From Paracoccaceae bacterium (GTDB lineage Bacteria; Pseudomonadota; Alphaproteobacteria; Rhodobacterales; Rhodobacteraceae): a DNA stretch of 5,365 bases. A model generated the notes under the pieces. That model was not told where the DNA came from and ran no database searches. It worked only from the letters and a program-made list of their open reading frames with translations. The stretch is from NCBI GenBank assembly GCA_023260935.1, contig JALQTL010000358.1, forward strand, positions 1 through 5,365, given 5' to 3'. Position 1 is the first letter of the stretch; each line of letters starts with the position of its first letter. Positions 4,541 to 5,365 of this stretch are shown in pieces. Position numbers and translations under genes: made by a program.

Positions 4541-5365
4541 TCAGCCACGGATCGCGCTTTCCAGCGCCAGTCCGGCGGATAGAAGGTGGCGGTCGCGGCC
4601 ATGCGGGGCGCAGATCATCAGGCCCGTGGGCATGCCGTCGGCATCGGTGCCGTTCGGCACAGACAGACCGCACCAGTCAAGGAAATTGCCCAAGGCAGTG
4701 TTCCTGAGGGTGCGGAAATTGTGATGGAAGAAGACCTCTACATCCGCCTCCAGCGGGGCAATCGGCATGGCCACGCTGGGGGTGGTGGGACAGATCAAAA
4801 GCGCGCCACCCAGACGGTCGTTCACCTGCGCGATCAGACGACGGCGATGGGTCTGAAGCTCCCACAGGTCGACGGCGGACATCCGGTCAGCCATGCGGAT
4901 ACGCCGGATGACGCGGGCATCGATCCGCGCCTCGTCCGGGCTGTCCAGCCGGTCGCGGTGGACAAGCTTTGCCTCTACCGAGGTCATGGGGCCAAGACGG
5001 GCGATGATGTCGGCTGTCTCGCGCAGTTCGGCAAGGGCGATGCGGCGAATGCGGGCCCCTGTTGCGGCAAGGCGGGTCACCGTCGCGTCAAAGGCGGCGA
5101 CAACGGCCGGATCAAGATCGTCGAAGAAAAGCCCGCCGACACCTCTAGACTCGCCACGATGTTTTAAAAAGAAGTACTCGTCGCACCACGATTTGTATTT
5201 GGAGTACACATCCTCACCAAAGGGATCACAGGCGCCCTTGGCAACCCGATGCCAATGAATAGCGTCCTCAGCAAAACCGTAATACGGGGTTAAATCGAAG
5301 CCTCCCCCCATCCACCACACTGGCGATTCTCCTGCTTTTTCGGCGACAAAAAGTCGTATATTTGC
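4541..5365 (-). CDS. Chimeric open frame: HemF segment joined to the C-terminal half of an amidase-signature hydrolase
   Basis: The frame is open from the window edge to TGA at 4541 (274 residues). Residues 1 to about 85 are HemF-like (described separately). Residues about 86-274 are the C-terminal half of an amidase-signature enzyme. That half begins PAVVAAFDATVTRLAATGARI and continues through LVHRDRLDSPDEARIDARVIRR and the helix MSAVDLWELQTHRRRLIAQVNDRLGGALL. It ends with the strand ICPTTPSVAMP and the family-typical stretch NTALGNFLDWCGLSVPNGTDADGMPTGLMI near the C-terminus. Amidases of this type are about 430-470 residues. The part carrying the Ser-cisSer-Lys triad and the Gly/Ser-rich signature is absent, so the product cannot be an active amidase as read. 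The true amidase gene presumably continues in the source genome with sequence that has been replaced here. It lies 68 bp upstream of the deacetylase-fold gene, on the same strand. Confidence 0.85.
   Translation of the reverse strand, partial: ANIRLFVAEKAGESPVWWMGGGFDLTPYYGFAEDAIHWHRVAKGACDPFGEDVYSKYKSWCDEYFFLKHRGESRGVGGLFFDDLDPAVVAAFDATVTRLAATGARIRRIALAELRETADIIARLGPMTSVEAKLVHRDRLDSPDEARIDARVIRRIRMADRMSAVDLWELQTHRRRLIAQVNDRLGGALLICPTTPSVAMPIAPLEADVEVFFHHNFRTLRNTALGNFLDWCGLSVPNGTDADGMPTGLMICAPHGRDRHLLSAGLALESAIRG
5111..5128 (-). other. Junction of the two unrelated sequences
   Basis: These 18 bases encode Phe-Phe-Asp-Asp-Leu-Asp on the minus strand. HemF proteins carry GGLFFDDLN/D here, and amidases of this class often have a similar acidic/hydrophobic stretch just before a DPAV-type helix start. 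The piece therefore fits both parents. G+C content and codon use differ sharply on either side. This is the expected look of a join at a short shared sequence; the exact breakpoint within or near it cannot be placed. Confidence 0.6.
5129..5365 (-). pseudogene. hemF: Internal fragment of coproporphyrinogen III oxidase (oxygen-dependent, HemF)
   Basis: HemF converts coproporphyrinogen III to protoporphyrinogen IX with oxygen in heme synthesis. The 79 residues here, plus the FFDDLD at the junction, match about residues 107-191 of the roughly 300-residue E. coli protein as I recall it. Recognisable parts are the strand ANIRLFVAEKAGESPVWW, the signature GGGFDLTPYYGFAEDAIHWHR, FGEDVYSKYKSWCDEYFFLKHR and RGVGGLFFDD. 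The equivalents of the conserved histidines recalled as H145 and H175 are present. The N-terminal third lies beyond the window, and the C-terminal third is missing because the frame switches into amidase sequence. G+C is about 49% and two TTA leucine codons occur here, against none in the amidase half. The sequence suggests a gammaproteobacterial source rather than the organism of the rest of the window. Family identity is nearly certain; the source is inference. Confidence 0.9.

Noticed and set aside
4473..4673. Longer N-terminus for the deacetylase-fold protein
   Set aside because: The extension is Arg/Pro-rich, overlaps the amidase coding sequence on the same strand, and ignores the near-perfect ribosome binding site at 4481-4487.
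1..5365. CRISPR arrays, insertion sequences, tRNA or rRNA genes, phage attachment sites
   Set aside because: I saw no regularly spaced repeats, transposase motifs, terminal inverted repeats or RNA-gene signatures on reading both strands.

Overview
The window looks like the chromosome of a high-GC alphaproteobacterium, most likely a Rhodobacterales-type organism. I infer this from protein flavour, GCC/GGC/CTG-rich codon use and short coupled gene spacings; no database was searched. The exception is the last ~237 bases (5129-5365). They are about 49% G+C by hand count (111 of 225 for 5141-5365), against about 69% in the adjacent 4861-5100, and encode an internal piece of coproporphyrinogen III oxidase (HemF) of gammaproteobacterial flavour.

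Layout. Bases 3-74 are the last 23 codons of an unidentified plus-strand gene. Bases 75-480 hold no convincing gene, only several short inverted repeats. Two plus-strand genes follow, 3 bp apart: a RimJ/RimL-type GNAT acetyltransferase (481-1041) and a cupin + SnoaL-like two-domain protein (1045-1710). A strong hairpin at 1741-1786 lies between these and a convergent minus-strand block.

The minus-strand block, read in transcription order from the right edge, is: the C-terminal half of an amidase-signature hydrolase (stop at 4541); a polysaccharide-deacetylase-fold metalloenzyme of the Helicobacter PgdA type (4472-3570); a G/C-rich hairpin with a GAAA loop; a 97-residue protein starting MCNACG (3518-3225); a COG0523/CobW-type metallochaperone GTPase (3232-2246) overlapping it by 8 bases; and a second GNAT acetyltransferase (2249-1788) overlapping the GTPase by 4 bases. 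The last three genes are tightly coupled. Together the set suggests amide or N-acyl hydrolysis by a metal-dependent enzyme with a metal-handling GTPase beside it. That functional link is inference; no substrate can be read from the sequence.

The most unusual feature is at the right end. The HemF fragment runs in frame into the C-terminal half of the amidase at a Phe-Phe-Asp-Asp-Leu-Asp stretch (5111-5128) that would suit both families. Neither half keeps a complete catalytic apparatus, and composition and codon use switch at the same point. The likeliest explanation is a chimeric assembly or ligation at a short shared sequence; a real recombination is possible but less likely.
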